NCBI GenBank assembly: GCA_025403435.1
Contig: CM046348.1
Location: 21,759,899 to 21,823,898, forward strand
DNA length: 64,000 nucleotides
Source: Artocarpus heterophyllus
Lineage: Eukaryota > Streptophyta > Magnoliopsida > Rosales > Moraceae
Reading direction: 5' to 3'
The notes beneath the pieces are model-generated. The model made no database searches and was not told where the DNA came from. It saw only the letters and a program-made list of their open reading frames with translations. A program made the position numbers and the translations under genes. Numbering within the stretch: the first letter of the stretch is position 1; each line of letters starts with the position of its first letter. Below are positions 13,417 to 25,300 of this stretch, piece by piece.

Positions 13417-13559
13417 TTGCTCCATAGTCAAATTTAGAAAATTTGAAATTTACCCTATTTACTCCCACGATACCTTAAATTATATGTATTCTTTTATCAA
13501 TATTTACTAAGTTTTACTTGAATAATATTTATTTCTTATTTAGTTTTTTTTTTTGGTCA

Positions 13560-13750
13560 AACTACTTGTTTATATGATGTTTAGAAAGTGTGGTTAGACT
13601 CAATAGTTAGAGCCAATTTTAGTTAAAAACACTGAAGTAGTGAGACCTTTACACTATGACAATTTTTTGTTTTTAACTGTAGCTGCTAAAAGTTTTATAC
13701 TATTTGTTAGTTAACTGAGAGCCAAACACCTTATTAGTTAATCAACTCAC
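13560..13750. repeat. Possible small MITE-like repeat
   Basis: A roughly 190-bp AT-rich unit starts with GTGTGGTTAGACTC and ends with the complement-like GAGCCAAACACC. GTGTTTGG-type ends are typical of plant hAT-related MITEs. The terminal repeats are imperfect and no 8-bp duplication is obvious, so this is tentative. Confidence 0.3.
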
Positions 13751-14472
13751 CCTTTGCCCTTACAATTTTTTTAGAATTAAAATGCTAATTGCTTCCAATT
13801 GTTGTGGATTTGTTATTTGCTAATTGCTTATCTAAATATTCAAAAAACAGATATTAGACCATCTTCAATATAAATGCCAATATCAATGTTGCTACTAAAA
13901 AGTGTAAAAAAAGTAAAAAATACTACAATAAGATCTTTTAGAAAATCTTATTGATGAGACTATTTTACTAACTATTAGATATGCATCCAATGGCCAAAAT
14001 AAAACAAGCGTGTTGTAAATTAAATAGAATTGTATACACTAGATTAATAAACCAAAAATTAAAAAAAGAAGAAGAATTTTACTTCAGACGGAGCTTCTTC
14101 TCCGCCTCTAGCAGATCTGGATAGATGAGTATCTTCTCTTCCGCCTTCGACAAAGTCATTGAAGTTCACACCGGGCTTCGTGACATAGCAGTGAATGTTG
14201 CCGAGGCTCACCAACTCGTGGGCGGAGATCTTAGGTTGCCTCCATGGGTTGCGATCTGCAGCGATGAGGATGACACCTTCTCCCTCTCCCCCTCCTCCAC
14301 TGCCAATGCTGACGGAAATCTTAGGTCACAAACTGCAATTTCTTCGCGAACCATGGTGCCTTCATCACTCTGTTCCTCGAGTTGAGTTTGTCGCTCTGTT
14401 GAGAAGGTCTGTGGCTCCAGGTTCTATTACAATTTGGCCGTCTGCCATTTGATCACCGTCAAGGCCCCCATC
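13751..14472. other. Intergenic DNA with a GC-richer patch, no recognised gene
   Basis: Most of this stretch is AT-rich. A GC-richer patch at about 14080-14465 holds two overlapping short open frames (14125-14385 and 14195-14452), one with a low-complexity Pro/Ser/Thr segment. Neither strand gives a protein family I recognise. It could be a fragment of an older gene or of a transposon interior. Confidence 0.35.
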
Positions 14473-15597
14473 TGCTAAACATACATGCTCTAAGGAGTAA
14501 AATATTATTTTTAGAAAAATTTTATCAATAAAAAATTTATTTATTATTTATTTACCAAATATTTTTCTTTTTATGTTCGTATTTATTGAATGTATGTTAA
14601 GTAAATAAAAAGCTGAAACTGTCAATCTAAACCTTTAAAAATCAAGTATATGATGAACAGATTGTGCGAAAGACATGATTCTAAAGGTAATAGTCTAAAC
14701 CATAAGATCCGCAATCGAGAGAATAAAGTTAGACGCTTTATTCATACTAAGATTGTTATGTTGTCTACTCCTTGATGAGAGATGACTTGATTTGGCCATC
14801 GGAGTTGGACTCTGCGAGTATAAATATTGGTACATTGTCATAGGTAACTATGTATTGGATTGAGACATAAAGTAGAATTGATTTCAATTAATAATTCAAT
14901 CTGTGCAAATTAATTCATTTTAGTTAATCATATGTGTTGTATCTTAATCTTATAATGACTAATGGGCCTGCTATCTTGTCTTATGTCTTTTGATGTACCA
15001 AAGGATGATATCTTAACCTTGTGATAGTATGCATATCGGCATGTTAGGGACATAACTCTTGATAGCGTAGACCTACTATTCATAGATATGGAATCTATAG
15101 TTTCATTAGTGGAGTCAATGATATTTTCTTATATGCGTTATCCTGTAATTAGAAAACTAAAGCGCTCAACCATTTGGATGCATATGTGTAACCAAATGGT
15201 ATATTGTCTTTAAATAGTAAGTTTTCTAATGGTGAGATAATGAAACGTAAGATCAAAATAATCGGAAAGGTAAAATAAAATTCATCCTTAAGCCGATTAT
15301 GAATATATGGGGATACGACATATTATGATATGTCATAGACACTTAGCTAATTTGAAGCTTCATAATTTTATATAGTTCGAGAGTACAACTCTAAGCTTTT
15401 AGTGGAGTAGCGTTAGAGTTGATAATTATAAAATATATATCTGGGATATTATATTTTATAATTATCAGAGCTTGATCTATGTAGGTTCATCAGGCCCCCT
15501 TTGCTAGCTCATAATAAATTCTATAACGATAGGACGTGTTTTTTCAAAAAAATTAATGACTTATGTTAAAATTATTAGATTGGCTGAAATTCAATTT
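14473..15597 (+). mobile_element. Truncated LTR of the same family as 10108-12129
   Basis: It begins TGCTAAACATACATGC and follows the 27008 copy closely through landmarks such as AAGGAGTAAAAT, GCGCTCAACCATTTGGAT-like and TTCATCAGGCCC-like stretches, then breaks off after about 1.1 kb. The 3' half present in the other copies is missing. The open frames at 15556-15792 start inside its end and are not genes. Confidence 0.75.
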
Positions 15598-16770
15598 TTT
15601 CTCCCCTCCTTTCTTTCAGTGTTTTTTCCCTTTCTCTCTTTTTGGCTCTATTTATCTACAACAGTTTCTTACCCAAATATTCGAAGCTTTCCCTTCCTAT
15701 TCCTTTTTTATTTTATTTTTCTCTATTTCAATATTATTGCTCTCTCTTGTAGATTTCTTAAACCTCTAATCTCAAGATTCTCACCAGAATAATCTTAATA
15801 CTTAGTGATCAATTTTGGGTTCTATTTGGGTTAACTTCTTTTTCCGGTCAACTTTTTGTGTGTGTTTATGCGTATGTGAATCACAATTGCACTTTGGTTT
15901 ATAAAATATACAATTTTAACTCCTTAATTGATGATATGTCTATTTTCAGATAGAATCTTACATAAGATGTGGCTATTGTTCAATCTATGGTTGTCCAAAA
16001 TGGTGAGTTTTGAGTGTTTTACTTTCTTTCATCTCTTTTTCTTTTTCAATTCTTGTATATTTTTGTTTTATTTTGTTATCTTATAATTTGAAATGTCTCA
16101 TGTGTTTCTATGATTAAATGTAGCCTCCTTTTTTTTTTAAATGTAATGCAGCCTTTTGACTTATTCGACTGTAAATGTATACACTTTTTGAACCTCTAAG
16201 CAAGGTTTTTCTTTCTCTCTCTCTCTCTTTTTTTCCTCGTATTCGACGTTAAAAAATTTTCATCATAACTCAATACGTGCAACACGAACCTAAACTAGTA
16301 TAAAGGGGAAAAAAAGACAACTTATTTGTTTTGAGTTTTTTTGACCATTATAAAGATCAAATTGAAATGCCTTTCAATTTTTTTTAGTAAAAAAAGCATG
16401 GAATTTCAGGCACGAAATTCATTGAATTGTATGTGATACAATCATTAATAGCCAAGTAACTATACTGATATTATTCACAATCTAATCTATGATCCAAGGA
16501 ATTACTAATGCAGACTGGTGATCAGACAGAGTTCAGTCTTTAGCGAACTCTGCATCATGTCATACTTGAGACCCTTTTGGATTCCTTTTCATTTAAATCT
16601 TTTCAATGGTTGTCTCAAGTTGAACCTCTCCACCACTTCAGAAGCCAAGCCAGTGAGCTTTACCCAGTCTAATCAGCAACCCCAGCTATACATAAACATA
16701 AACACCTACTGTCACATATCCAGCCAGTCATATGGTTATTTGCCTGCCCGAACATAGATTGCTTAGTCCT
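15598..16770. other. AT-rich intergenic DNA
   Basis: T-rich and pyrimidine-rich sequence with no supported coding frame. The open frame at 16518-16757 on the plus strand is antisense to the 3' flank of the pseudogene that follows and looks like chance. A short CT run occurs near 16214-16230. Confidence 0.45.
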
Positions 16771-17573
16771 CTAGGAAAACTCAATACCACCACTGCCATC
16801 AAAGCTGCAGCTCTGAAATAGATCTCTCTCACGCTCTTGTCCACTCAGTTCATCATTTCCTCTTCCTTTAAACCCGACTTGCCTTGGTTCCTGTTGATGA
16901 AGTTGACTGTGTCTCTCAGCTCATTAACTTCCCAAGAGAGCCAAAAGAGCCCAAATCCTAATCCGGTGTTTAAGAGTCTTGCAGGGCACAATGGACCCTG
17001 GAACAAGCTAATTTACACACAATGGAGAAAACAACGGCCAGACCAGTCCTGGCAATGCAGACAGAGAACTGAGTGAGAAGCTCAGGAAGTTCCGGACCAG
17101 ATTTCTCTAGCAAAAGGATGGCCTCTTCTTGTCAACCATTATAGATTGAAGGTTCTCACATGCGTGGAAGTCATTCTTCTTGTAGAGATCCCGCTTTCTG
17201 TCGGCCTTTCCACGGCTCTTCTTCTTTGATGACAGGACCTTGACTTTGTCAGGACTTTTTGAAGGAGCAAGGGTTGTTGCTTCAAGCTTCAAAGAACCCC
17301 CATCAACAAGAACCCCCACTTCACTGCTGTCAAGACTACTATAGTGTGGGACTAACATTGACTGCTTTTTACACTCAGCTGAGTTTTTTGGCAAGTAAAC
17401 TCAGCAACAACTGAAAGTGGATCCTTGAGTTGACCTCAGTTCCTGTATCGTTGAATAAGACAACCATCTGGGGCAATTGTGATCCTTAAACTACCCACCA
17501 AATCCCCAACAAAGTCCAAAAGAGGCTCTCGGGCGTATAGTTCAGTACCGGGGTAGGTCAGAGGAGACGCCTC
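16771..17573 (-). pseudogene. Broken plant gene, family not recognised
   Basis: On the minus strand, protein-like segments follow one another in different frames. One opens with LTYPGTELYAREPLLDF (from 17561). Next is a Lys-rich piece with VLSSKKKSRGKADRKR (frame 17107-17394), then SGPELPELLTQFSVCIARTG and GLGFGLFWLSWEVNELRDTV. The last is VDKSVREIYFRAAALMAVVV, with a stop at 16771-16773. At least two in-frame TGA codons and at least two single-base shifts separate them. The segments look like real protein, with a basic middle and hydrophobic helices near the C-terminus suggesting membrane association. No introns are needed apart from the breaks, so a processed copy is possible. I do not know the parent family. 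Confidence 0.6.
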
Positions 17574-17914
17574 CTAATCACTAGTGAATGGAAACAGTAT
17601 TGTCATTAGCTCTTATAACTGTAATAGAACTTTGGGTGAGAAAAACATAACATGCAAATGCACGTTATAATGGTTGATTTCACCTATAATTACCAGATTA
17701 AAATCCAACAGATATATAAGAGAATCGAGAAAAAAAAATGTAAATAAGTGATCCTAATTCCTAAGATCTCGGCCAAGATACAACTTACTTGCAGGAGCCA
17801 AATTTACCGGTAAGGCAGCTCATTCAATCTCTCTCATAACTTTCTGTAATCATGAACTGGCTGAAGGAGATTAGAGCTTAGCTTTCGAGTAACATATTTC
17901 ATAAAGCATATCAA

Positions 17915-20374
17915 TTACCAACAGTCACCACAAGAGCAAATTCCATCCTCAAAATTGTGGAATCGGTTCATATCTCTAATTAGAATGTCTCGCTTCACAA
18001 TCTTAGACACAAACTTCATTGCAGCATGGCAATCAATGCAGATACGTAGATTTTTAATTATACGAATCTGGCTACCAGATGGTGTTCTAATCAGCCCAAA
18101 TGCCAGAGCTAACCTTTCGCTGTGTAGCCACAAGAGGCGCTCCTTTTCCTCATCCTCCACTTGACGCAGAACTGCGCTGCAATTAGGAAGAAATCCTGCC
18201 CTCCAGGTCTTCATGTTCAACCATTCAAGCATTCCACTGATAAGTTTCATGTCAGGATGGGAACTATCTCCAACAGCAAAATAATGAACCATGCCCTGGT
18301 TCTCAATCCAACTAAGGCCTGGTTCCTTCTTTACTCCTTTCTTTTTCATACTTTTCCTAACAAAAGCCACATTGCTCCAGCTCTTTGCGTTAGCATACAA
18401 GTTTGACAACAACACATGTGTGGCATCATCTTGTGGCTCCATTTCAAGCACTCTCTGGGCAGATAATTTTCCAAGTTCAACATTGTTATGAATTACGCAA
18501 GCCCCAAGCAAAGCACGCCAGACCATTATGCTAGGCTCGGATGGCATTTCCTCAATCAATTTCATAGCTTTATTAAGCTGACCTAATCTCCCGAAAAGCC
18601 CAATCATGCAAGTGTAATGTTCCATACATGGCTCAATTCCGTAATCTTTGGTCATGGAATTAAAATAAGCTTGTCCTTGCTCCAATAGCCCTGCATTGCT
18701 GCACGCCGATAGGACGCCTACAAGGGTTAACTTGTTTGGTTTACACTTTGTTTTCTCCATCATTTCAAAAACTTTTAGAGCCTCCAAACCTAATCCATGA
18801 ATGGAATACCCTGAGATCATGGCATTCCATGATACTTCGTCTCGTTCCTTTAACCTGTCAAATACTAAACGGGCGTTTTTGATTTCCCCACATTTGGCAT
18901 ACATATCTATCATAGCATTACCTACTGCAATATCCTTATCATATGTAGTTTTTATTGTCAAGGAATGGATCTGAAGTCCTGGCTTCAATGACGATATACT
19001 AGCACAAGCATGGAGAGCACTAGAGTACGTCACTTCTGTCGCTGACAACTGAAATCTAAGCATATTCAAAAAAAAACTCAATGCCTTGTCCGCATCTCCC
19101 AATTGTGCATGCCCTACAATCATCGTGTTCCAAGTTACATCATTCTTGTCCGGTGATATAACAAATAACTTCATGGAGTTCTCAATCTTTCCACATTTAG
19201 CGTAGACATCCATTAGGGCATTTGACACGAAAACATTCATGTCAAGACCGACCTTGGTTACATGACAATGGATTTGCTTCCCAAAAACCAAGTTTTGCAT
19301 GGTTGCGCAAGCTTGCAGGACACTAGCACATGTAAATTGATTGGGGGAAACTAAAGCATGCCTCATTTGAAGGAACAAGTTAAGAGCCTCATCACACTGG
19401 TCCTTTTGAGCATTGCGTGCGATCATGAAGCTCCAAGAAACCACGTCACTTTTGGGCATTTCATTAAATACCCTGCAAGCATCTGCTGTGTTCCCGGACT
19501 TTGTGTATAAATCAAGCAATGCAAGACCAACGAACTGATCCACCTCATAATGTGATTTTATAACATGAGCATGAATGCCCTTTCCCGCATTTAAGGACCC
19601 TCGACTGAGGCAAGCCTTAAGCACAGAAGTAAATGTAAAGTTGTTGGGCTTGAACCCAACCATCCTCATCCGATGGAAGAGTTCGAATGCCTCCTCAAAA
19701 CAATCGTTCTCAGCATAACAAGCTATAATTCCAGTCCAAGAAACCATATCCTTATAAAGAATCCCTTCAAAAACATGTCTAGCCATATCAACACATCCAC
19801 AAACAGTGTAAGCATCAATAAGAGCTGACCCAACAAAGGCATCAGAGTCATGTCCCAACTTAAAAATAAAACCATGGAGGCTCCAACCTATCTCTGCCCA
19901 TCCCATCCTCACAAGTAACTTCAAAATCGTTGTAAACACAAACGCGTTAAGCTCGTGGCGTTCTCTATGCAGCCTAAGAAACAAGTCCAACGCCTCAGCA
20001 AAGTGTTGAGACTCCGAAAATCCTTGCATTAAAGTAACAAACGAAATAGTGTTTCTCTGGGGCATTTCTTCGAACAGTTTTCTTGCATGAGAAGTTAAAC
20101 CCGACTTCACGTACAAGTTGAGAAGAATGTTATCAGCAAACAAATCCAAACAATTGCCTCTTTTCAAGATCTCACCGTGAAGTCGAAACCCTTTTGTGGA
20201 GTCTCCATTTTGGACACACTCTTGAAGCATGGCAGCGTACGCGTGGGAATCGAAATCCAGCGTCGGTGAGTGTGAGTCGCCTGCATGGCTGCAGCATTGT
20301 TGGGTCAACTGGACTGCTTCGGAAGAAGAGAAACAACGTTGTGACAACCTTCTTTGACAAAACAATCGGATCAT
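17915..20374 (-). CDS. DYW-class pentatricopeptide repeat protein, mitochondrial (At5g13230-like)
   Basis: A single intron-less open frame of 819 residues. The N-terminus (MIRLFCQRRLSQRCFSSS) is rich in Arg and Ser without acidic residues, as in mitochondrial presequences. The body is PLS-type PPR repeats with repeated modules such as DVVSWSFMIA, GNAMIDMYAKCG and VSWNAMISGY. E and DYW domains follow, with the deaminase HSE motif at residues 751-753 and the CxxCH zinc motif at 779-783. Such proteins bind organellar RNA and carry out C-to-U editing. The whole protein, including EHYTCMIGLFGRLGQL and RKSMKKKGVKKEPGLSWIE, resembles Arabidopsis At5g13230 (about the same length). The last residues are GDCW where the class norm is DYW. 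The start is the first ATG of the frame and is followed directly by the transit-like sequence. Confidence 0.95.
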   Translation of the reverse strand: MIRLFCQRRLSQRCFSSSEAVQLTQQCCSHAGDSHSPTLDFDSHAYAAMLQECVQNGDSTKGFRLHGEILKRGNCLDLFADNILLNLYVKSGLTSHARKLFEEMPQRNTISFVTLMQGFSESQHFAEALDLFLRLHRERHELNAFVFTTILKLLVRMGWAEIGWSLHGFIFKLGHDSDAFVGSALIDAYTVCGCVDMARHVFEGILYKDMVSWTGIIACYAENDCFEEAFELFHRMRMVGFKPNNFTFTSVLKACLSRGSLNAGKGIHAHVIKSHYEVDQFVGLALLDLYTKSGNTADACRVFNEMPKSDVVSWSFMIARNAQKDQCDEALNLFLQMRHALVSPNQFTCASVLQACATMQNLVFGKQIHCHVTKVGLDMNVFVSNALMDVYAKCGKIENSMKLFVISPDKNDVTWNTMIVGHAQLGDADKALSFFLNMLRFQLSATEVTYSSALHACASISSLKPGLQIHSLTIKTTYDKDIAVGNAMIDMYAKCGEIKNARLVFDRLKERDEVSWNAMISGYSIHGLGLEALKVFEMMEKTKCKPNKLTLVGVLSACSNAGLLEQGQAYFNSMTKDYGIEPCMEHYTCMIGLFGRLGQLNKAMKLIEEMPSEPSIMVWRALLGACVIHNNVELGKLSAQRVLEMEPQDDATHVLLSNLYANAKSWSNVAFVRKSMKKKGVKKEPGLSWIENQGMVHYFAVGDSSHPDMKLISGMLEWLNMKTWRAGFLPNCSAVLRQVEDEEKERLLWLHSERLALAFGLIRTPSGSQIRIIKNLRICIDCHAAMKFVSKIVKRDILIRDMNRFHNFEDGICSCGDCW

Positions 20375-20376
20375 GC

Positions 20377-20404
20377 TTCTCTCTCTCTCTCTCTGTCTCT
20401 CTCT
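20377..20404. repeat. (CT)n / (GA)n microsatellite in the PPR leader
   Basis: A CT dinucleotide run, interrupted once by G, lies immediately upstream of the PPR start codon. It is a GA run on the sense strand of that gene and so probably lies in its 5' UTR. Confidence 0.8.
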
Positions 20405-22384
20405 TGGCTTTTCCTTCTTGGCGCGGGTGAATTTTCATGTACAAAATGAGCCGGTCAAGATATTAATAGCTTTTTTTTTGTTTTTTTTCTCAGAATAAAA
20501 TAGATAGAACAAATATTATTTTATTCAAAAATTTTTGAATTTTCTTGCATTAAGATCTAAATTACAGACTTTTTAATCAACATTTTTTAATTTCTTTATC
20601 TACATAGTATAAACAATATTAGAATTAAAAAATTATTTAATAATTGTAGTAAATAAGTTATTTACAACAATAATTATTTAAAATATGCGTCTACTAACAC
20701 CTTTATTTTGCTTTTCATATATTTTTTTATAATTTTTTTATTACTAAAATACCCATTAATGAAATTACTTTAAAGAATAAAAGTATTTTAAACTCATTAC
20801 ACACCATTTAAAAAAAATACTCATTGTATACTGTATTTCAAAATAATAATAATTCTCTTTTAAAATTTTAGTGTGTCCTACTTTTTTAAAAGAAAGTGGA
20901 TGGATTTTAACATGAATTTTCGCACATATATATTGTTCTTTTTATTTATATTTTGTCGATTTTTTTAAGGGACATATTATGTTGATTGAATTGATTTAAC
21001 ACTTTGCAATTATTAGTACATTATCATTTTTAAGGTGTTCGTAAAGAAATAAAATACATAAATATATTTGGTTTCTTAATTCATTGATTGAACAACATGT
21101 AAAAAGTAAAAAAATAAAACACATAAATTAGTATTTCTAGAAAACAGAAAAGGCACAGAGTATTACAATACCAAGATAAGCAGTAAGGCAATTGTGAAAA
21201 AGGAAAAAAAAAAGATAAACGGTTAATAACAAAATAATAAAAGAAATGCATTTTATCCTTAAAAAAATGATAAAAGATGTTCATTTTGATTTAAAACAAA
21301 AGACAGAGAAAAAGAAATTGTTCATTAGAAAAAAGTAAATTTGGTTGGTGAGTGGGAGGAGAAAAAAAGAAAAACAATGTGATTTTAGTGTAAGGAACAA
21401 TGTAATTTTAGTGTAAGGACTTCTTTGGAAATTTAAAAGGGGTGTAACAAGAAATAATTAAAATTTAATAAATAGGTGGTTTAAAAAATAATGTGAAAAA
21501 AGTAAAATGAGAAATGTCAATATTTGTCCTCTTATTTAAAATTAGAATATTAGCAAGAATTTGTTCGATACTAGTGACAAGGAGCATGGTTATAACTCAT
21601 TTTAGACCCCTATTGTTTTTAACCCTCCTAAAATACACTTGCACAAGAAATAATGCAATAATAATGTAATCTGGTGCTTTGGATGATGCTACTTGTGCTT
21701 TCTAGTTTGTAATAAATCTAACGATTAGTTAACGTATGTCACAAAATTTAAAATATTTTACAAATAGTAAAAAATTAAAATTGTGATATTCATTACTTGT
21801 AATTTCATTATTGAGTGTCAGTATCAGAAAACTATTTTTCATTTGTAATTTGATTTAAGGATTGTACAATACAATCTCATTAGAGAGAATGAAATATCAA
21901 GTATAAAGACTTCCCAATTATGCTAAGAACAAATTGAAAAGAAACCAGAGAGGGAGAGATTTACAAGCTCAACTTCATTCTGTTCGTACCAAATCGGAGG
22001 CACATTGAAAAAAAATACCGACCTTCTGATGGACGGAGAATGTTAGCAATAGAAATAACATGATCATCGGGAGAGGGGGAGAGTGGAAACTTTTTTCTTT
22101 CTAAAGTCATGAAACACAGTTAAGACCAACACTTTCTCTTCTTGAAACATTTTTTTTTATTGGTATGAAGTAGAAAGTAGATACATATGATGTCACTAAA
22201 TACACAAAGAATGAACTAAAAAAATATATTTATAATCATATAAAATACACAAAAGAATCGACTCCTACTCTACAAATATACGACAATAGTACAAAATGAT
22301 CAACACCAGCCAAGACCTACGTGAAAAACTGAGACCACGCCCTTGGGTTGGTTGAGTTGGCAGTTGGGGCAGTGTGAACTGCTA
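20405..22384. other. AT-rich intergenic DNA and DUF810 gene 3' UTR
   Basis: About 2 kb of very AT-rich sequence without a supported coding frame. The minus-strand frame at 21081-21284 is low-complexity (Phe/Tyr-rich) and looks like chance. The part nearest 22384 should be the 3' UTR of the minus-strand DUF810-like gene. Confidence 0.5.
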
Positions 22385-25300
22385 CTAGACATAGAAGTAT
22401 TGAGATGCTTCCGTTGCGTTTGCTGTGTCTCTAGAAAGGATAGACCGAGCTTCTATAACCGAATGGGGGAGCTCGAGGTCTTTCTCTTGTAGGGCATTGC
22501 CCTGCAATCTTTGCATTTGAGAGGCATAGGTATCATCCAATATCTGCAAACAAAACAACACAACAAAGGTCACGCTTATGCAGCAGCAATGAAAATGTGG
22601 CACCCGCCAAAAAGCATAACCCACAAGAGTGCATAACATTTCTGGGAATGTGGCTTCGTTCATTGCAACCCATCTTGTATGTCCTTGTTAAGTTACTTAC
22701 CTCAAGAGCATAATAAGATCCGTTGTACCAAACTCGGTTTTCCTTCCTCCCTTCGAGAAATTTTAAAACAATCTGGTTCAAATATAAAAAGCAAAATGTA
22801 ATAGAATTAAGAAGACACCAAGTATTCCTTTAAAATAAATGGACTCCAAGTAACTGGGATTTAAAACATAACCGCCTCTTTTTTTTTCTTCAGAATGCAT
22901 AATTCGCTTACCTGTCCCATCCTATCCCAAAATCCATGGCAAGTTGCAACAAATATTTGACTGGTAAACACCTCATGCAAGTTGGATATCGAGTCAACAA
23001 GCTGTGAACTCAGCATGTGCATTCTTTCGCGAACCTCAGCTTCTCCATCTTCTTCCTTTGTCTCCTCCAGAATCCTTTTAAGCCGCGTGTTTCGATTATC
23101 TTGCAACTGAAACATTCATTTCTTAGTTTTCATACAGAACCAGTGCGTGGGGGGAACAACTTGTTTAGCTTTGACAGCAATGAGTTTCTATTGAGAATAA
23201 TGCTTACGTTGCTTATGAGCTTCCCAACTGTTGCCTGCAAATAATTTTTGTATTTTGTTCTAAGGAGAACTGTAACAGCATTCGTCTGCTCCCCAAAGAG
23301 TGTCTTTTTATCTCTGATTACGGGCAGAACAGATGCCCAATTCTTTAGAATGTCCTCAACTCTACAATGGAGGACGTCAAGAATTCTCTTCACGGTGTTC
23401 AAGAAGGTTCCCAGCTGACGGCAAGCAAAATAATGGTTAGTCACTTGTGCTTGCCTATGGTAACAATTGCAATACAGATATGTCCATGTATGGATAGATA
23501 TTTTTATGGCAATCTAATAGGCAAACAAGTTCGTGTACTAGATTAATGTGGACCACTCACTTGATTCGGAACAGAGTAGATTGTTACTGATTGTCTCCTT
23601 GTCAGTTTCTGAACCTGCATATTAAGCCTCTTTGGAATTGTATCTTTCAATGGAGTCAAAATATCATTGTACTGCCTCTCTAGTGCTTTTATGATTGCTC
23701 TTTCCACATCAGCTACCGCCTAGCCAAAATTAAGAAGGGGCTCAAAATTTAAGCTCTGGTCATACAATTATGACTTTTAATGGCTAACATATATATTATC
23801 TACATGTCTATAAAAAAATTAAGAAAAAAAAGGATAGGGTTGTTAACACTTTTGTTCTAGTAATGCATCATCGTCTGTTTAAGGTAATTGAAGATCTAAA
23901 ACTAAACTTACATTTTCCAGAACCAAGGAGTATTGAGGCCACCGGTTGATTACAACTTCATAATGAATGAGGCAGTCTCTCAATTTCTCATACATTTCCT
24001 CTGCAAATGGTGAGGTAGAATGATTTGTTGTCACTCCAGACCAAGGCACCTACAGTGTTATTCCAAACAAATTAATTACATTTAACCATTACACCTGGTG
24101 GAGACCTGTGCGCCCAACCTAGGACGGAAAAACATACATGTGTGTGTGCATGAATTATCACATCAATTAAAGATGAAAATGACAAATTGTTTTCCTACGA
24201 ACTACTGAATTCTAGAGAGAGAGGATACCTTTTCTGCTTTGCATTGATCAAGGAAGCTAAGTTGCATATCCTGTACCCAGACCATTATGTAATTGTGAAA
24301 TAGATTTCTCGAGTCTATACCACCCTGCACTGCACTGAAGCAGATAAAACAGTCTCAGAAAGCATCTTCTTTTATAGTTTTTTTACTACGAATCAAGTAG
24401 TGTTACACAAGTGTAGTGACCTTCAATCAGCATGGTTTTATCACTGAATGAAAGTAAGACTTCTAGTGGTGTATCGCACAAGAGATTTTCATTTAAGGTT
24501 CATCTACAAACCTGATATTCCATGATTCAAGGTTCCTTTCAAAATCAGCAGTTGCCACTAAAAGTTCATTTACATGCGGCTGCGGACTTGATGGAGGCCA
24601 TGCAGAAAGAAAAGCTCGAAGTCGGTCGGACAACTCAGTTCTATAGACAGCAGCTGTAATGTTCGACAGGTCAATTGAACTGGAAAATTTGTGACTTGTC
24701 AGAAAGATGAAATACTCAATCCAAAAATCTAACAGCATGAAAAGAACAATTTCATTCAGAAGATATTTATGTGCACTTAAAAGAAGTAATATGATTATCC
24801 ACAGATTACGCAAATGACAATGACAAACTGAATCTAGAGCAGCTCGCTGAGTAAAGATTAGACGAGGTGGGATTCAAAACATTTGACCTAATGTTGAAAC
24901 TCTCTCATAAAGGAAAATAGGCCAGTTTCCCCTAGATGAGGAAACTTAAGGGGACGACGGAAGAGTGAGTTTTGTAATTAAATATTGAAGTTTTTTTCTC
25001 ATTATTTTGAATTTCTGAATGCATGCTGATCATATAATTGCTCTTTAGATGCAAAATTTGCTAGTACCTGGGAAGTATGTGCTGGTTATGTATTTTGATG
25101 TCAGCCTGAATTTCTTTGCTAATATTCGTACAGAGATTCTTCATCTTTAGATATGCTGTTGAGATGGTAATTGAATCCATGATAAAACCTTCAGAGTTGC
25201 TTAACATAAACTCATCAGTCTCTACCGTGTGCGTCCGGCACCTCTTTTTTGTTGCTGTCTGTAGGAAGTACCATTTTGTTCAGTCTTTTGTCCACAATTG

